In this document: positions 11,371 through 24,070 of the stretch, one piece after another
Layout of the letters: each line of letters begins with the position of its first letter
Position numbering within the stretch: the stretch's first letter is position 1
Assembly (NCBI GenBank): GCA_018292915.2
Contig: JACVVK020000441.1
Span: forward strand, 130,001 to 194,000
Direction: 5' to 3'
DNA: 64,000 bases
Origin: Batillaria attramentaria
Taxonomy: Eukaryota; Mollusca; Gastropoda; Batillariidae
The notes under the pieces: model-generated
The model's input: only the letters and a program-made list of their open reading frames with translations
What the model was told of the DNA's origin: nothing
The model's database searches: none
Position numbers and translations under genes: made by a program

Positions 11371-12218
11371 GTCGTCGTCGTCATTATTATTAATAATAAT
11401 ATTATTACTGTTATAAGTAGTAGTAGCAGTAGTAGTAGTAGTAATTAAGCCATTAATGCTTGAATTTCTGTTTTTGATTTAAGCGATAAATTGCATTACT
11501 TTTACCATACCTAAGGGATGGGGTGGGGTGGGTGGCTGTTTGTGGGGGGATTACACCCAAAAGGGATACAAAAATTTCAGTAAAAAAAAACAAAACCAAA
11601 CACCCTGTGGGCATGGACACAACAAAAAGTACTAGATATGCAGCACAGCAACAGCTTGAACGAAGCTGAACCGATTTATAAAAACACAACCCCCCCCCCC
11701 CCCAAACCAAACCAAACCAAACCACACCGAAACAAACAACAACAACAACAACAACAACAAACAAAGACAAAACAAAACAAAACAAGAAAACGTAACAAGG
11801 AAACAAGAAAACGAAACACGAAAGCAAAACAAACTAAACAACAATAAAACACCACCATCACCACTACCAGCAATAACAAACAAACAAACATGTAAAACAA
11901 ACAACCCTCATGGACTTTGCACTTCATGATCCCCCGACTATTTCACGGCAGTAGGCGGGGTCTACAACAAAACATTAGATACGCCCTTCACTTCGTCCAC
12001 AATCCCAGACGTCGGTTTGGACACAATAACTCAGCCACGCCACCACCCAGCACAAAATGCTACACATCCGTACGGCACCCTTTGTGGGCCTTTTTCTCGC
12101 CAAAATACATTGCTGAAGCCATTCACAGTAGAAAAGAAAAGCAAGACTCGAAAGAAAAGAGCAGTCGGTTCGCGAGGTCGTGAGGTCTTCAACCGTCCGC
12201 TGGAAAAAAAGGGCTTAA

Positions 12219-12620
12219 AGATCTAAGCTCCCAACAAAAAGCTTTCCGAAGTGTGAAAAATATTTTACAGAGTCGACCGTGCAAGCACAGTCAACTCTGT
12301 CACAGTTACTGAGTTTTCAGCGTCCCTGAAACCCCAATAACAGCCAAGGTCTGCCTGATTTCACAGCTCAGTTTGCGTTTTGACACTGAGTGAGAAAGAG
12401 CGTGCAGCACTCAACATCCCGGCGCTGGACACTGTAGCGATGTGTCTCGCTCACTGACCAAAAGCCAAATAATGTCACGGCAAGCTCGTGCTCTGGTTTT
12501 ATAAGGGTCCCCGAAGCGCTGAAAACTCTGCAACTGTGACAGAGTTGACTGTGCTTGCACGGTCGACTCTGTAAAATATTTTCACACTTCGGACTTTTTT
12601 TTTGTTGGAAGCTTAGATCT
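12219..12620. mobile_element. TTAA-flanked MITE, copy 1 (402 bp)
   Basis: The element has terminal inverted repeats of about 100 bp. Both ends start AGATCTAAGCT and share GTCCGAAGTGTGAAAA-like, ACAGAGTCGACCGTGCAAGC and ACAGTCAACTCTGTCACAG. TTAA flanks each end (12215-12218 and 12621-12624). No coding capacity. TTAA targets are characteristic of piggyBac-type transposases, so a piggyBac-mobilised MITE is an inference. Confidence 0.85.
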
Positions 12621-13011
12621 TTAAGAGCCCCCCGTCAGATCCATTTCGCTTAAGATTTTTTTTTTTTTCTAGAGGACTCTGGTCGTGTGCTATATCCGTA
12701 CTTTCCGCAGGCCGGATTCCATTCTGTAGCTTGATTACAGAATCACAAACGTCGCATTGCATTCTGGAAATGTTCGCCTTGCCTTGATGTGACAGGCTGA
12801 TGTGTTCGGCAAAGAGAAGTGTATATAACAGGTTATGATGGGGCGGGATTGGGCTGTACTCTAAAAAGCTCACCGCGGAATAGCCTTTGTTGCGTGCGCA
12901 GCTGTTAAGCCGCAAAAACTATACTCTAAAAGAGGTGAATAGGCAAGCCCACCTCCATCCTCCAGCATTCAAAGTTGCTGGCATTAGTGTATTCCGCTTT
13001 GTGCTTATAGT

Positions 13012-13058
13012 TTTCAGGCTTTTTCCTCGGTGCCCTGTCTTTGATAGTACCCGTATGC
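13012..13058 (+). mobile_element. SINE family B, middle fragment
   Basis: The segment GGCTTTTTCCTCGGTGCCC plus TGTCTTTGATAGTACCCG matches the family B middle. Head and tail are missing. Confidence 0.45.
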
Positions 13059-14140
13059 AAGGGGTAAACCAAGTGACTTGAAGGTGTACGAGGAGAACGG
13101 AATATACGAGGAGAATGCATCTATCATTGGCGAGAATTGACCCCCCCCCAAAAAAATAAAAAAAAAAAATTAAAAAATTAAAAATAAATAAATAAACAAA
13201 ACAACAACAACAAACAGTTTTTCTGCAGAAAATTTTTTTTTTTTGCTTTTTTTCTGGAGAGGCCACTTTCTCTGCATAAAACGGTACCTTTATTGCAAAA
13301 TAAGGTTTTCTGCAGAAAAAAAAGACAATCCTGCTTCAAAAGCCGCAGTTTTTCATCTCAGCGGCCTCACGAATATAGAGGCTTTAATAATAATAAAAAA
13401 TAAAAAAAATGGATAGACGATTAAATTTTGAGCAGTGGGCGAAGCGTGGCCGGAACCTTTCATCGAAGTGTCCCGTCCCGAATGAGATAAACCTCAAACC
13501 ACCAGCTCACCCCGGAACCCTCCTGACGCCTAGGAACCTGCAAGATTAATAGAACGCAGTATCCAGTTGTCTAAAACCTGTGCGCTAGACAGCTCTGGCA
13601 AATTTACAATGCTGTCCGCGCATCTCCAGTGTCTAAATTATAATCTGACTTGGCCGAACACTCGACACCAAATAATTGCCCAAAAAGATCATTTGCGACA
13701 CACGACACCAAATAATTTGCAAAATAAGACCGTTTGCGACACCGCTGAGGTAATGCAGGACAGCGATACGCGTGTTCCGCCGGCGAAAGAACTCTCACAA
13801 AGTAATAAATCGTCGAGCCGTTGGCAAGGCCTTCTCAAGTTAATTACAAATTGAGAGGCGCAAGGCGCGTCCTATCACATTAGTCTCACAGGTGTGATAA
13901 TTACTTGTCCCAGACGGTGGCAGCCTAACGTGTTAGATTCATGAAAGAAACATGAGTTCTTTCTCTTGAGTGCAGGTTTATTGGTGAAAGTGTTTGAGTG
14001 AAGTGGCCCAAATGGCGAGTCCGTGAACTGTTATTCTGAAAGAAGGGGGACCTAGTTCAGATTAATGAAACAGCTAAGAACAATGACATGCACTGGACGA
14101 TTTCCGAAAAAGCACAGTCATGTGCACCAAAACAACTCGT

Positions 14141-14175
14141 CAGACACACACACACACACGCACACGCACACGCAC

Positions 14176-14257
<82 letters not shown>

Positions 14258-14392
14258 AAACAACAAACAAAAAAAAAACCCCAAAGAACAAAGCAAACAC
14301 AAACAAACAACAAACAAAAACAAACAGACAAACACCCCCCCCCCCCCCACCACCACCACCAACAACAAAAAACACAGACAGACAGACAGACA

Positions 14393-14449
<57 letters not shown>
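14141..14449. repeat. Two CA microsatellites joined by an A/C-only linker
   Basis: CA runs at 14141-14256 and 14394-14449 flank a linker of A, C, CAAA, CCA and CAGA motifs that is almost free of G and T. Confidence 0.95.
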
Positions 14450-14451
<2 letters not shown>

Positions 14452-15128
14452 GTAAGCCCAAATGGCAGGGGTGGAGGAGGGGGGAGGGGAGAGAGGGGGC
14501 GGAGTGTCCAGACTTTCAGGTAGAAGTCAGATCATCTGCAAGGACCATTAATACACTTCACTGCCGTGGCGCAGACAGGCAGCCGGTATAACTTTGCATG
14601 TTACTGGACCAGACGGTGTCGTGAGGGCCCGACAGGGGGTCAGCCCTGTGTCAGGACACGGAAAAGCCGCAAATAACAGAGCGGGGCGCTGGAGGGGATT
14701 GATGTTGGAAACGCTTCCGTGCCACGCCTCTCTCCGGAAGAATTCAGTGGCGATCCGACGGCCTAGTCTCTGGTGTCCGCAGCACTGATTTCAAAGTCGT
14801 GCATGCGCATTTCGGGATAGCCGTCTTACACATTTCTCCCTGGAACTCACTGCCTGCTAACGTAAGACAGCAACCTACGCTGTCATTAATGTGACGCTAC
14901 GCCACGAAATGAGTCGGAAGTTACATGCAGCTGAATAGTGCAACACCCGATTTTTCGACCGAGGTGGCTATTTTGTTTCATGGGGTACGTCATTTCAACA
15001 GATCATAACTTCAAAAATAATTATCCGATTTTAATCTGGTTTTCACCATTGGATTCAGCATTAAAAAAACCTGTAAGATCATATCAAAACCTCAAAAACT
15101 TCAAAAAGTGACTTCAGACTCAAATCGT

Positions 15129-15163
<35 letters not shown>
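15129..15163 (+). repeat. Homopolymer of 35 G
   Basis: An uninterrupted G35 run. Length may be affected by sequencing error. Confidence 0.9.
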
Positions 15164-15164
<1 letters not shown>

Positions 15165-15354
15165 CACATTTGTCAAATCAGAGCTTAAAACCCGTCTGTT
15201 TCAACGTGCCTTTGACTGATTCGTATAACCGTGGTGCCTGCTGTTTTAGGATGTGTTGCATGTGCGTGTGAGTGTGAGTGTTGTGTGAATGGGCAATGAG
15301 TTGATGGATTTTCTAGAACTGCGATTATTGCGAGTATAAATGTGATTATTATTA

Positions 15355-15735
15355 TGATCATCATCATCATTCATCACTATTATTATTAAGAACAGACATC
15401 ACTGTGTAGTATCATCATCATCATCATCATTACTATTATTATTAAGAACAGACATCACTGTGTAGTATCATCATCATCATCACTATTATTATTAAGAACA
15501 GACATCACTGTGTAGTATCATCATCATCGTCATCATTACTATTATTATTAAGAACAGACATCACTGTGTAGTATCATCATCATCATCACTATTATTATTA
15601 AGAACAGACATCACTGTGTAGTATCATCATCATCATCATCATCATTACTATTATTATTAAGAACAGACATCACTGTGTAGTATCATCATCATCATCATTA
15701 CTATTATTATTAAGAAATGACATCACTGTGTTGTA
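15355..15735. repeat. Minisatellite, about 7 copies of a 50-58-bp unit
   Basis: Each unit has a constant part AAGAACAGACATCACTGTGT AGTATC and a variable ATC run plus TATTATTATT. Unit length varies only with the ATC count. Confidence 0.92.
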
Positions 15736-15790
15736 TAAATCTCTCCTCTGAAAGCAGCTTGTTTATTGGTCGAAAAATCCTACGTATGAG

Positions 15791-15965
15791 GGTGGGTGGG
15801 TGGGTGTTTGGGAGTTTAACGTCCTTTTCCACCACGTAAGAGTGATATCAAACACGGGGCAACGATGAAAAAGCCAGCACAAATCTTTGGCCCCAGCCGG
15901 CATTCGAACTCACGACCCGAGCATTGGAAGCCCAACGCTCTACCATTCGGCCACCCCGGCTCCCC
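15791..15965 (-). mobile_element. SINE family B, full length, 13-bp TSD
   Basis: The copy is complete from the CACC tail to GGAGCCGGGGTGGCCG. A perfect 13-bp duplication TCCTACGTATGAG flanks it (15778-15790 and 15966-15978), which defines the insertion precisely. Confidence 0.93.
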
Positions 15966-16203
15966 TCCTACGTATGAGCCTTGCGGTCATGTAGGAAAAT
16001 GGGGTGGAAGGGACTTGCAACTCAAAATACGCTTCGTAAACCAGAGGTGACAGATGTGACTTTTGTCCGGCTGTCACTGAGGGTGTGTGTGCTGTCCTCT
16101 GTCTGACCATGCCTACACCTTCGCACTACGTGTAGTAACGCCTACATACGTTGTTAATCTGGGTGGACATGGCAGATTTGACGCGCAGCAAAAAGACTGA
16201 TGG

Positions 16204-16204
<1 letters not shown>

Positions 16205-16277
<73 letters not shown>

Positions 16278-16295
16278 GAGAGAGAGAGAGAGAGA
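16205..16295. repeat. Compound TG/AG microsatellite
   Basis: About 33 TG units, then about 10 AG units. Confidence 0.96.
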
Positions 16296-17097
16296 GGGGG
16301 CTCTGCTTCCTCGTCTCTCCCTTATTTTGCAGGACCCATCATTTCGCTCGTACACTTACCAGGGCATGCCCCTCCCCCCTCCCTCCATCACCCCCTCCCT
16401 ACCCTTGCTATTCGCAATGCCGATATAAAAGAACAGCTTATGAGCGTTCAAGATAACTCACTAGAACGACTAAACCGTGTAATCGTCAGGATGGATGAGA
16501 AATTAATAGAAACCATTCCTCCAGGAACTTTCTGAACCTTTTGAGACGGTCAGGCAAGCCACTGAAACAGCGACAAATGTCCAAAAACAAGAAAACAAAC
16601 GACGCCGGTAGAGACGGGAAACCTTCCAGGCGAATTTCAAGCACTTTGGGCCTCAGAGCTAGGGATCGAATGAAAACACCCGAAAAAACAAAACAAAACA
16701 AACTCGCTGATCTCCAAGTGTGAATAGTTCTCACCCCCAGTTCCTCCGACGAAGTTCAGTCACGCATCACCGGAGGTCGTTGCGTACAGGTTTGAGTGCA
16801 ACGGTGCGTGAAGGAAACAGGCTTGTTCCGCTACCGAGTTCACTGATGCGCGTTAAAAACACTGAATCCAGGTAAGCCATTAAATGGTGGCTTAACCACG
16901 GCCGCTCGAGCTCGTCCTCTTGCAAGCCGATTCCGTAAAGTCACGGACAAGAGCGTCACTGCGGGATGGCGCCTTTTGAAAGGCACAATTCTTTTTTTAG
17001 ACTCTCAAGATCGCTCTGAGCTCTAAGATGCTCTAGCATCACACCACAGGCGTAAATTGAGCGTGTGGTCAAGATTGGTGTTTGCTTGAAGGACCCC

Positions 17098-17570
17098 CGT
17101 TTTGCCAGTGTGCTAGTCTGTAGTGATTTTTGTTGTCACGAATAAAACGTTTTGCCAGTGTGCTAGTCTGTAGTGATTTTTGTTGTCACGAATAAAACGT
17201 GATTTTCGTGATTTTTGTAGTTGGTAGGGCAAGTTGCATACCAGGGGGTAGCAAGAAGAGGCAAGCTGCCAGTGAAGCCGGGACGTTTTGCCAGAAAGAG
17301 AGGCAAAGGCGACGTGAGTGGATTTCAGTGAAGTGGCTTTCTGGCTTAAACAGAAAGCAGACTAGTATTACTCCAGAGAGGTCTGAGTGGACAGGAGACT
17401 TTAAAAAAATAAAACCCAAAAACCTCCTGTCAGGTATGTGACCTTGCATGGTCTGTGCATGGTAATTTGTTGTTTCTAGATAAAAGCATGTTTAGGCGTC
17501 ACTATGATGCCTAAGGCTAATAGTAATAGTAATAAGCATGTTGAGGCTTCGTGTATTTGTATCCTTTGAC
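17098..17570 (+). repeat. Dispersed repeat R2, copy 1
   Basis: It matches 34240-34640 through TTTTTGTTGTCACGA, GCTGCCAGTGAAGC, GGCCTAAACAGGCAG-like, TTACTCCAG, CTCCTGTCAGGTA and CTATGATGCCTAAGGCTA. Its left end carries an exact 50-bp tandem duplication (17098-17147 and 17148-17197). One frame is open from 17199 to 17441 and encodes a basic, W-containing peptide; copy 2 is broken by stops. Confidence 0.75.
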
Positions 17571-17893
17571 CAACAGTGCCTTTGAAAGGGCAGACGGTTT
17601 CCTACATTACTAGGCTTCACCAAAAAAACTTTATTTGGGGAACAGTTGCGCTTGTCTCCTCGAAACAGTCTAGATTAATTTGTAGATGAACTCAGAAATG
17701 CAATACACTGACGTCTGCTGGCTGTGCGACCGAAAATCAAACGGCCCGGAGCGCTTCTAGTCAGCGAGTGACCCCAACAGTACACGCCTTGCTTTTCGCT
17801 TAACCTGTTGTACAATATTGACCACTTCGTAGTCCTACCTTGGAAGGATACTTGTCTGGCTGCTGCGGGTTGTATGTCGGGGAGGGGGGAGGG

Positions 17894-17936
17894 GGGTTAA
17901 CCGTCCTTTTCTACCACGGTATGGGTGATATCAATA
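17894..17936 (-). mobile_element. SINE family B, tail fragment
   Basis: The tail sequence GGTTAACCGTCCTTTTCTAC and GGTGATATC are recognisable; the rest is absent. Confidence 0.45.
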
Positions 17937-18115
17937 GCCCATCATCAGGTAATGGGCTCTTGGTGATATCAAACGGATCCCGCACAGCACGGTTTAGAGA
18001 CAGCACTCAGGGCTGAGGTAGATTTTTCGGGCTCGCCGCTAACCTGAGCTGTAAATACACGGCATTAAACATGTCATACGCGAGTGAAATGTCCTCACAG
18101 CTTAAAGGTCTGCAA

Positions 18116-18529
18116 TCTTAGCAAAAAGCCGCAAACTTTTTTTTTTCAAACTCCGACTCCTGCGATTGTGCATAATACAGGCAAGTTTGTCACAGTTGCA
18201 GAGTTTTCAGAGCTTCGGAGACCCTTATAAAACCAGAGCGTGACTTCATTGTGCTTTTTGGGCCAGTGAGTGAGACACATCGCTACAGCGTATAACGGGG
18301 TCTGCTGCACGAGAAGACTTGCCACTGCGACTGATCTTACTCGCTCAGTGTCAAAACGCAAACTGAGCTGGGAAATCAGGCTCCTCTTGGCTTTTATACG
18401 GATTTCAGGGACGCTGAAAACTCTGTAGCTGTGACAGAGTTGACTGTGCAAAATGCACAGTCGGATAGTTAAAAAAAACAAAAACAAAAGAACGCACTGT
18501 TAGTGGCTTTTTGTTGGGATTGCAGACCT
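18116..18529. mobile_element. TTAA-flanked MITE, copy 2 (414 bp), opposite orientation
   Basis: The ends are AGGTCTGCAATC on both sides, flanked by TTAA (18112-18115 and 18530-18533). The interior matches copy 1 in reverse, for example ACTGAGCGAG-like and AAACGCAAACTGAGCTG. The outer 40 bp of the arms differ from copy 1, so the two may be subfamilies. Confidence 0.82.
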
Positions 18530-20084
18530 TTAAAGTCGACTCAAACACTACCCAGCTTCAAGACTAATGCGCACCCCCTCGCCATCCCCTACGCCAATCA
18601 AAAGTCACTCAAGCCATTGTGCGCAACCCTGTGTGTAAATTCTTTCGTAAACCACCCATTCATCTCGAGCTGTGTCTCGTCCATGACTGTCTGACAGCCA
18701 ATGCGTTTACGCGGCGAACGCCAGAAAAATCCCCCACAAAATCCCAGTCTGTCTAAACAGGACTCCGAGCCCGTAATCCTTACCGATATCCCCACCGCGC
18801 CGTCGTGGGGACTAATGTGTGTGTACAACACTGAGGCAAACAGGTTCATTACAGGATGGCTTCAGCCGGGGCTTGTTTACCCAGAATTAACCAGCCAGGT
18901 TCGAGTAATGGTTATCTGATAATCGGGGTAAGCGCGCCAAGGTAAACCGCTAGCAAATTCTTCCTAATTGCACTCGGGCCAAGCAAAAACCCCTCTTGAC
19001 CCGCGCGAGCGCTGTGTTGATGCCGAACTGATAGCGAGGGGAAGTGACAGACAGTCAGCGAGCAATGCCAACACTATCGGCAGATGATTATCTCTCTCTC
19101 TCTCTCCGTCTCTTGTGTGTCCGTGAAGGACTAACTATGTGTGACGTGTAATTTAATCGAACTACCGTGCGAGAGGTACAGGTATCCATACCTACCCCCA
19201 CCCCCCCCCCTCACCCCCATGCCCTGCTCCTTCACCCCTCCGTCTCCCCTCCCAAGGTCTGTCCCGTTTGTTTCGCAAGAACTCTAAGACCTCGATGGGC
19301 GAAAAGTAGGTACGCTAACCCTTCTCAATCCAGGTATCTACCGTTATTTCGTTTACCGTTCTAAAGAAGGAAAAACGGAAAACAGCAATTTCAACACTGA
19401 ACACGGTAATGGGTAAACGCCGGAACCGTTTCCCGTTTTCCTATTTCCAATGTTGAAAACGGCAAACGGTAGACGAACCCAGCCCTCCACTTTGTGCTGA
19501 AGAAGGATTTCATCTGCTTCGGGCTAGACGTTGCAGTCAAACGCGCCAGGGTTTGACTGAAGATGCAGCGAGACTCCGTCCGAGCAACTCCAGAACTTCT
19601 AGACACTCCTCCATTTTTATTTTTATAACTCCCTCATCATCCTTTGTTATGACTCCTCAGCCAAACTGCGCTGAAAGGGTGCTGACAACAGGTGCCTAAG
19701 TGGGAAGGTGTGTTGAAGAAGATGATAATTACCCCGGTTTTAAGGTAACTGTGTTCGCCTTTGAAGATCTCGGCTCCGTCCTCACCCCTTCTCCTTTGAT
19801 CTCCCATACCTGGCGCGGGATGTAAACAAAACGCATTTCTGCGGTGCTGACACACTGACACAAGCCAAAAGTTGAACCCCTTTGGAAAAAAATGGAATCA
19901 AGGAGGAATTTTGCAAGGAATGGCTTTTTTTCCCTCATTTTTTGGGAAGAATAAGTCCTCTCACCTCCCATCCAACATCCCACAAACCACTCAAAAGTTC
20001 TCTGTTAAGTCTTTAACTCAATTCCAATCAAATATGTTTGAGCTTGTGTGCCAATGGTTTCACTAAATAAAATCCTAAATAATG

Positions 20085-20281
20085 TCTGCAAGGATTTAAA
20101 TTTGGCTCGGTAGGAACGTTGCACTTTGATTACACTCGTGTTTGCTGCAGTAAGCGCCGTCAAGGAACCGATAATCATGCCTGATTTTCGCACACTGGGC
20201 CAAAACCGAAAAAGAGTCAAAAACATGGGATACTCGAGCGCGGTACGAAATGTACTAATTCAGACGACACGAAAATTAACC
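20085..20281 (+). repeat. Dispersed repeat R3, copy 1
   Basis: It matches 24748-24945: TGCACTTTGATTACACTCG, GTGTTTGCTGCA, GCCGTCAAGGAACCG, TGCCTGATTTT, ATACTCG and GCGCGGTACG. Function unknown. Confidence 0.72.
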
Positions 20282-20486
20282 AGGCATCTTGAAATAAATA
20301 ACATTTTTCATTTTTCAGGACTTAAAGCCCGTTGGTGGGCAAAGATGGTTTGCAAGCTGAGCCGTGGTTCGATATGCAGTAGGCGCTAGTAAGGCTCATG
20401 TCACGTTCGGTTCTAGTCCGAACAAACATCGAACACGGCCTAACTCGACCTTTTCCCGTGTTCTTCGTGTGACATACGGCCACTAA

Positions 20487-20690
20487 ATTGCTTTGGAAAT
20501 GTTCAACCCACAAAATTTGAAAATAAATGTAATTCTAAATTCCCAAACTTATACTGCTGAGCTGATCCTTCGCACCACGTGACTGTAATGTGTTCAGTTA
20601 TGTCCAGTGTGTGAGAGAATGCGTGTGACTCGATTCACGTGCTTGTGCGTGCTAACTGAAGCCACTTCAAGAAATAGGGTAAAGCGCCTA
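20487..20690 (+). mobile_element. SINE family A, 3' part
   Basis: It matches the body and tail of family A in plus orientation: GGAAATGTTCAACCCACAAA, the segment with GCTGAGCTGATCCTTCGCAC, and a final GGGTAAAGCGCCTA. The tRNA-like head is absent. Confidence 0.65.
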
Positions 20691-21487
20691 CACAAAAATA
20701 CACAATTCTTCTTCTTACAACATCAGTGTCTTGTCCTATTTTTCCTGCTCGTGTTCGAGCCGTGTTCTCTGTTTGTTCGGACCAAAACGTCTCCGGTGTG
20801 GCATGAGTCTACCGCCGGTCCGGCACGTGCCTCCTAACAAATTATGGTTTAACTGGCAAACCGCCATTGCACGCCCACCGGCGCGCTTAAAAAAAAAAAT
20901 CCAACAGCTTTTAATCCAGACAAAACAAGACACATCTCTCACCGAGATCTGCCTGTGTTTGCAATTTATAGGGAAAATCAACACTTGCTTTCTTGTGTGC
21001 AAAGCAAATTTTTCCCCCCTTCCTTGTAGTTCACTTCCGCACCGCACATTTGAAACCTCTGCCAGTAACTCGTCAGCGGTTTCCTCTGGTTTGTGTATCA
21101 GACAGCCCTAGTCCTTTGTTGTTCGGGGTTTTGGGAAGCTACAGCCGAGCTGCCAAACCTCTGAGACAGAAAGCAGGTATTCCAGACAGAACGGTGCAAG
21201 TAGGCGAATGGTGTTTTGTTTGAAGATCCAGACATCAGGCAAGCTCTTGATCGTTATTGGCGTGAGCGTTCGGAAAACAACAGAGCGGACGAGACTGAGA
21301 GAGGAGGCCCACGCTGCATTACATGTCTTGTTTGTACACGCCACCCCTTCTGATTTATGCGTCAGGCCAAAGGAAAACTTTTCACAGCGTCTTGTGTAAA
21401 CCACATGTTGTCTATGATATATGATCGACAAACTGCTGCGAGTACGTTTGCAGGGGTAACGTCTTCCGCAGCCTTACGCAAGAAAAC

Positions 21488-21690
21488 AATTTACAGCGCG
21501 GAACAAAAGGATACAAATAGCGCGCAGAGCAAACGGATACACTGAATTAGCACGCGAAACAAAAGAATACAATTAGCGCGCAGAACAAACAGATACAATT
21601 AGCACGCGAAACAGAAGAATACAATTTAGCGCACGGAACAGAAGATAGACAATTAGCGTGCAGAACAGAATACAATAAGTGCTCGGAATT
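21488..21690. repeat. Minisatellite, about 27-bp unit alternating in two types
   Basis: Units alternate between AATTAGCACGCGAAAC and AATTAGCGCGCAGAAC, each followed by AAAAGAATAC-like sequence, giving a dimeric pattern with decay at the right end. Confidence 0.8.
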
Positions 21691-22417
21691 AGACGGGAGG
21701 TCACTGACTGACACTGCGAGTCCCGTTACCAGTTCTCGCGGCCCGGGAAATCCCGAGAAACGGGGTTTCTCAGTCACGTTCACGCTCCAACGCATTCCGG
21801 ATTCACGAAGCAAGCACCAGGTACCGGGCTGCTCATTGGGGGGTTTCTCTCCGGGTTATACGGCTTTCCTAGCCAGGAAATAAAAAAAAAAAAAACTAGA
21901 AAAAAAATTGAAGAAGATAGGTAGGTTGGGTGGCGCTGCACCGCGGCGACGCGCTTCCCCCGGGGGAAGCATCCCGAACATACCGAAAGACACGATATAG
22001 TAGTTTTAAAAAAAAGCCTTTAGGTCTAGTAAACCGACTGATTGGCAGCCTTCCCACTTGGGCAAATTATACCTCTCAGACAGAATTCAAAGAAAACTTC
22101 ACTGATATTGACCTCGGACCAAGCAAAACACAAACCATTGGCACGCTCGCTCAGGCCATGCGTCGATGAGTTCGCGAGTCCTTCATTGACTCGACTCAGC
22201 CAATAGTTTACCGTCTGGTTACTGGTCCAAAGAAAACTCACCAGCAACTGGTGAACTCGGAAGGAGCGAAGAAGGTTCGTCATATTCAAAAAGCTGAGAG
22301 TGTCAGACGCGGATTCAGACGAAACACTTACAACCTGCATCTAGACAAACGGACATTAGGAACGGAAAATAGCACAGAGAATCGAAACAGTTACAGGCAA
22401 ATGAGACCTCCTGAAAG

Positions 22418-22419
<2 letters not shown>

Positions 22420-22488
<69 letters not shown>
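22420..22488. repeat. CA microsatellite
   Basis: About 34 CA units. Confidence 0.97.
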
Positions 22489-22489
<1 letters not shown>

Positions 22490-23186
22490 TTACGAACCCA
22501 TAATGCCACTCCATTGTGGCTGTTTTTGTAACTTAGCAACCTCAAAGAGTCTAATATTAAATATTGAAGACTCAGACGATCTGTGTGACCCTCCCCCCCC
22601 CCTTTCAACCCTCCCGTCCTCAACACTCGTCTATAAACGACCATCGACTCGGACCAGGCTCCCAAGCGCGCGCCGAAACTACGAAATGTGCACATAACGT
22701 TGTGACGGTCTCTGATTTGACATTGACATAAGTGACTGTTTTTGGTGCACAGTTTCAACACATCAGGCGGAAAACGTTTCTTCAACGTTGCTGTTAACCA
22801 GACGGCGAAGACCAGACCCTTTCATCTGAAGAGAAATAAATTTTCACTAAATTTTATCACCACTTAAGCCACTTAACGATTGGAATTAAAGTACCCCTTC
22901 ACGCCAGGCCGACGTTTCGGGAAACGCACCTTCTCACTTCGCTACACACCAGAGACAGTTCGCAGCTTTTCCGTAGCTCCCAAGATATACTGGCTGCTAA
23001 ATTTGACATCCTCGGGGGCCATATACATGCCAGGAATTTCTAACTGCGGATACTACCAGGTAGGGAAGCGTAGTTGCTGTCAGCATGCATTTACCAAGAA
23101 TGTAAGCAAGGCACAGCTTTTTTTTTTTTTTGCTTTTTTTTTTTTTTTTGCAGACGTGGGGGTCTTCAGAAATGAAAACCTTAGAC

Positions 23187-23485
23187 CCACGGCAGACGCT
23201 TCGAACCTGCGGAGCCTTTGCATGCCGGCCGAACGGCTTTTCTGTTCACGCACTACAAGCGTGAGGTGGGCGGACTGCATCGCCGGCATGGCGTTGGACA
23301 ATACACAAAGAGCGAAAGCGCGCGGGCAGCGGCGATGGACTGGCGTGGCGAGGGAAAAAATAGGTCTTTTCGCTAGCGAGCCGACAGCGTGGCGCTTCGG
23401 TGACTCTGGCGAGTCGATTTAATTGGCTGGGAGTGCACGTTGCCGCTGGTAGGCGTGCAAAAATCGCCGGCCACGTCTGACGTAG
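23187..23485 (-). mobile_element. MITE family M5, copy 2 (299 bp)
   Basis: Inverted ends CCACGGCAGACGC and CTACGTCAGACGTGG (reverse of the right end) enclose an interior with GACTGGCGTGGCGAGGG and GTCGATTTAATTGGCTGGG. It is opposite in orientation to the copy at 36358. Confidence 0.75.
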
Positions 23486-23685
23486 CCCTTAACGCGGCGT
23501 TATCTCCGACGCAGTCTTGTCAATCAGTACCTTCCCATCAAGCCACAGGCCACAAAAGCGCAAGCTGTTTCACTGACTGAGAGGACGCAGGATGTGTTTC
23601 ACGTGTGGTAAAAGAAAGGAATTCAATCTGAACTGTTAGTTTGTTACCTGGAGAGAGGCCCCCGACTGTTGTTTCACACTTTAAA

Positions 23686-24070
23686 GAAAACTGTTTTATT
23701 GGTTTAGACACAAACACTCTAGAGGATTATCTCTCACTTCACAGAAATGCTTTAAAATTCACCAGAAACATCACAAAAAGACTCACGTGTAGGGTACATT
23801 TAAACAAAGTCCAAAATTCCACTTTTTTGCAATGCTAGCAGCGACCACCAACCCCCTCATTCCTTTGTCGTCTGCTAGCTCTTGTGCCAGCCGCGCATGA
23901 ATACAAATAGTCCACATGCCAGGCTCATTTAGCACTGTTTCCACTAATAACCTGGCACGATACTTATTTTAAAAAAAGCCCCTGATTGCTATTGTTTTTA
24001 CTCTACATACAAATTTTAAACCAGGCCAAAATGCTGCATTATATCTAGCGGAATTGCATGCCCCGGAACC
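23686..24070 (+). repeat. Dispersed repeat R4, copy 1
   Basis: It shares with 47200 and 61280 the segments GAAATGCTTTAAAATTCACC, GTGCCAGCCGCGCATGAATA, CAAATAGTCCACATGCCAG, ACCTGGCA and ATGCCCCGGAA. Confidence 0.78.

Noticed and set aside
11276..11384. Upstream extension of the exon 2 frame
   Set aside because: It is AAT/ATC trinucleotide repeat translated as Leu/Met runs; the acceptor at 11210 and homology end the exon.
13215..13320. Two palindromes TTTTCTGCAGAAAA 88 bp apart
   Set aside because: They are short, in AT-rich sequence, and have no matching flanks to define an element.
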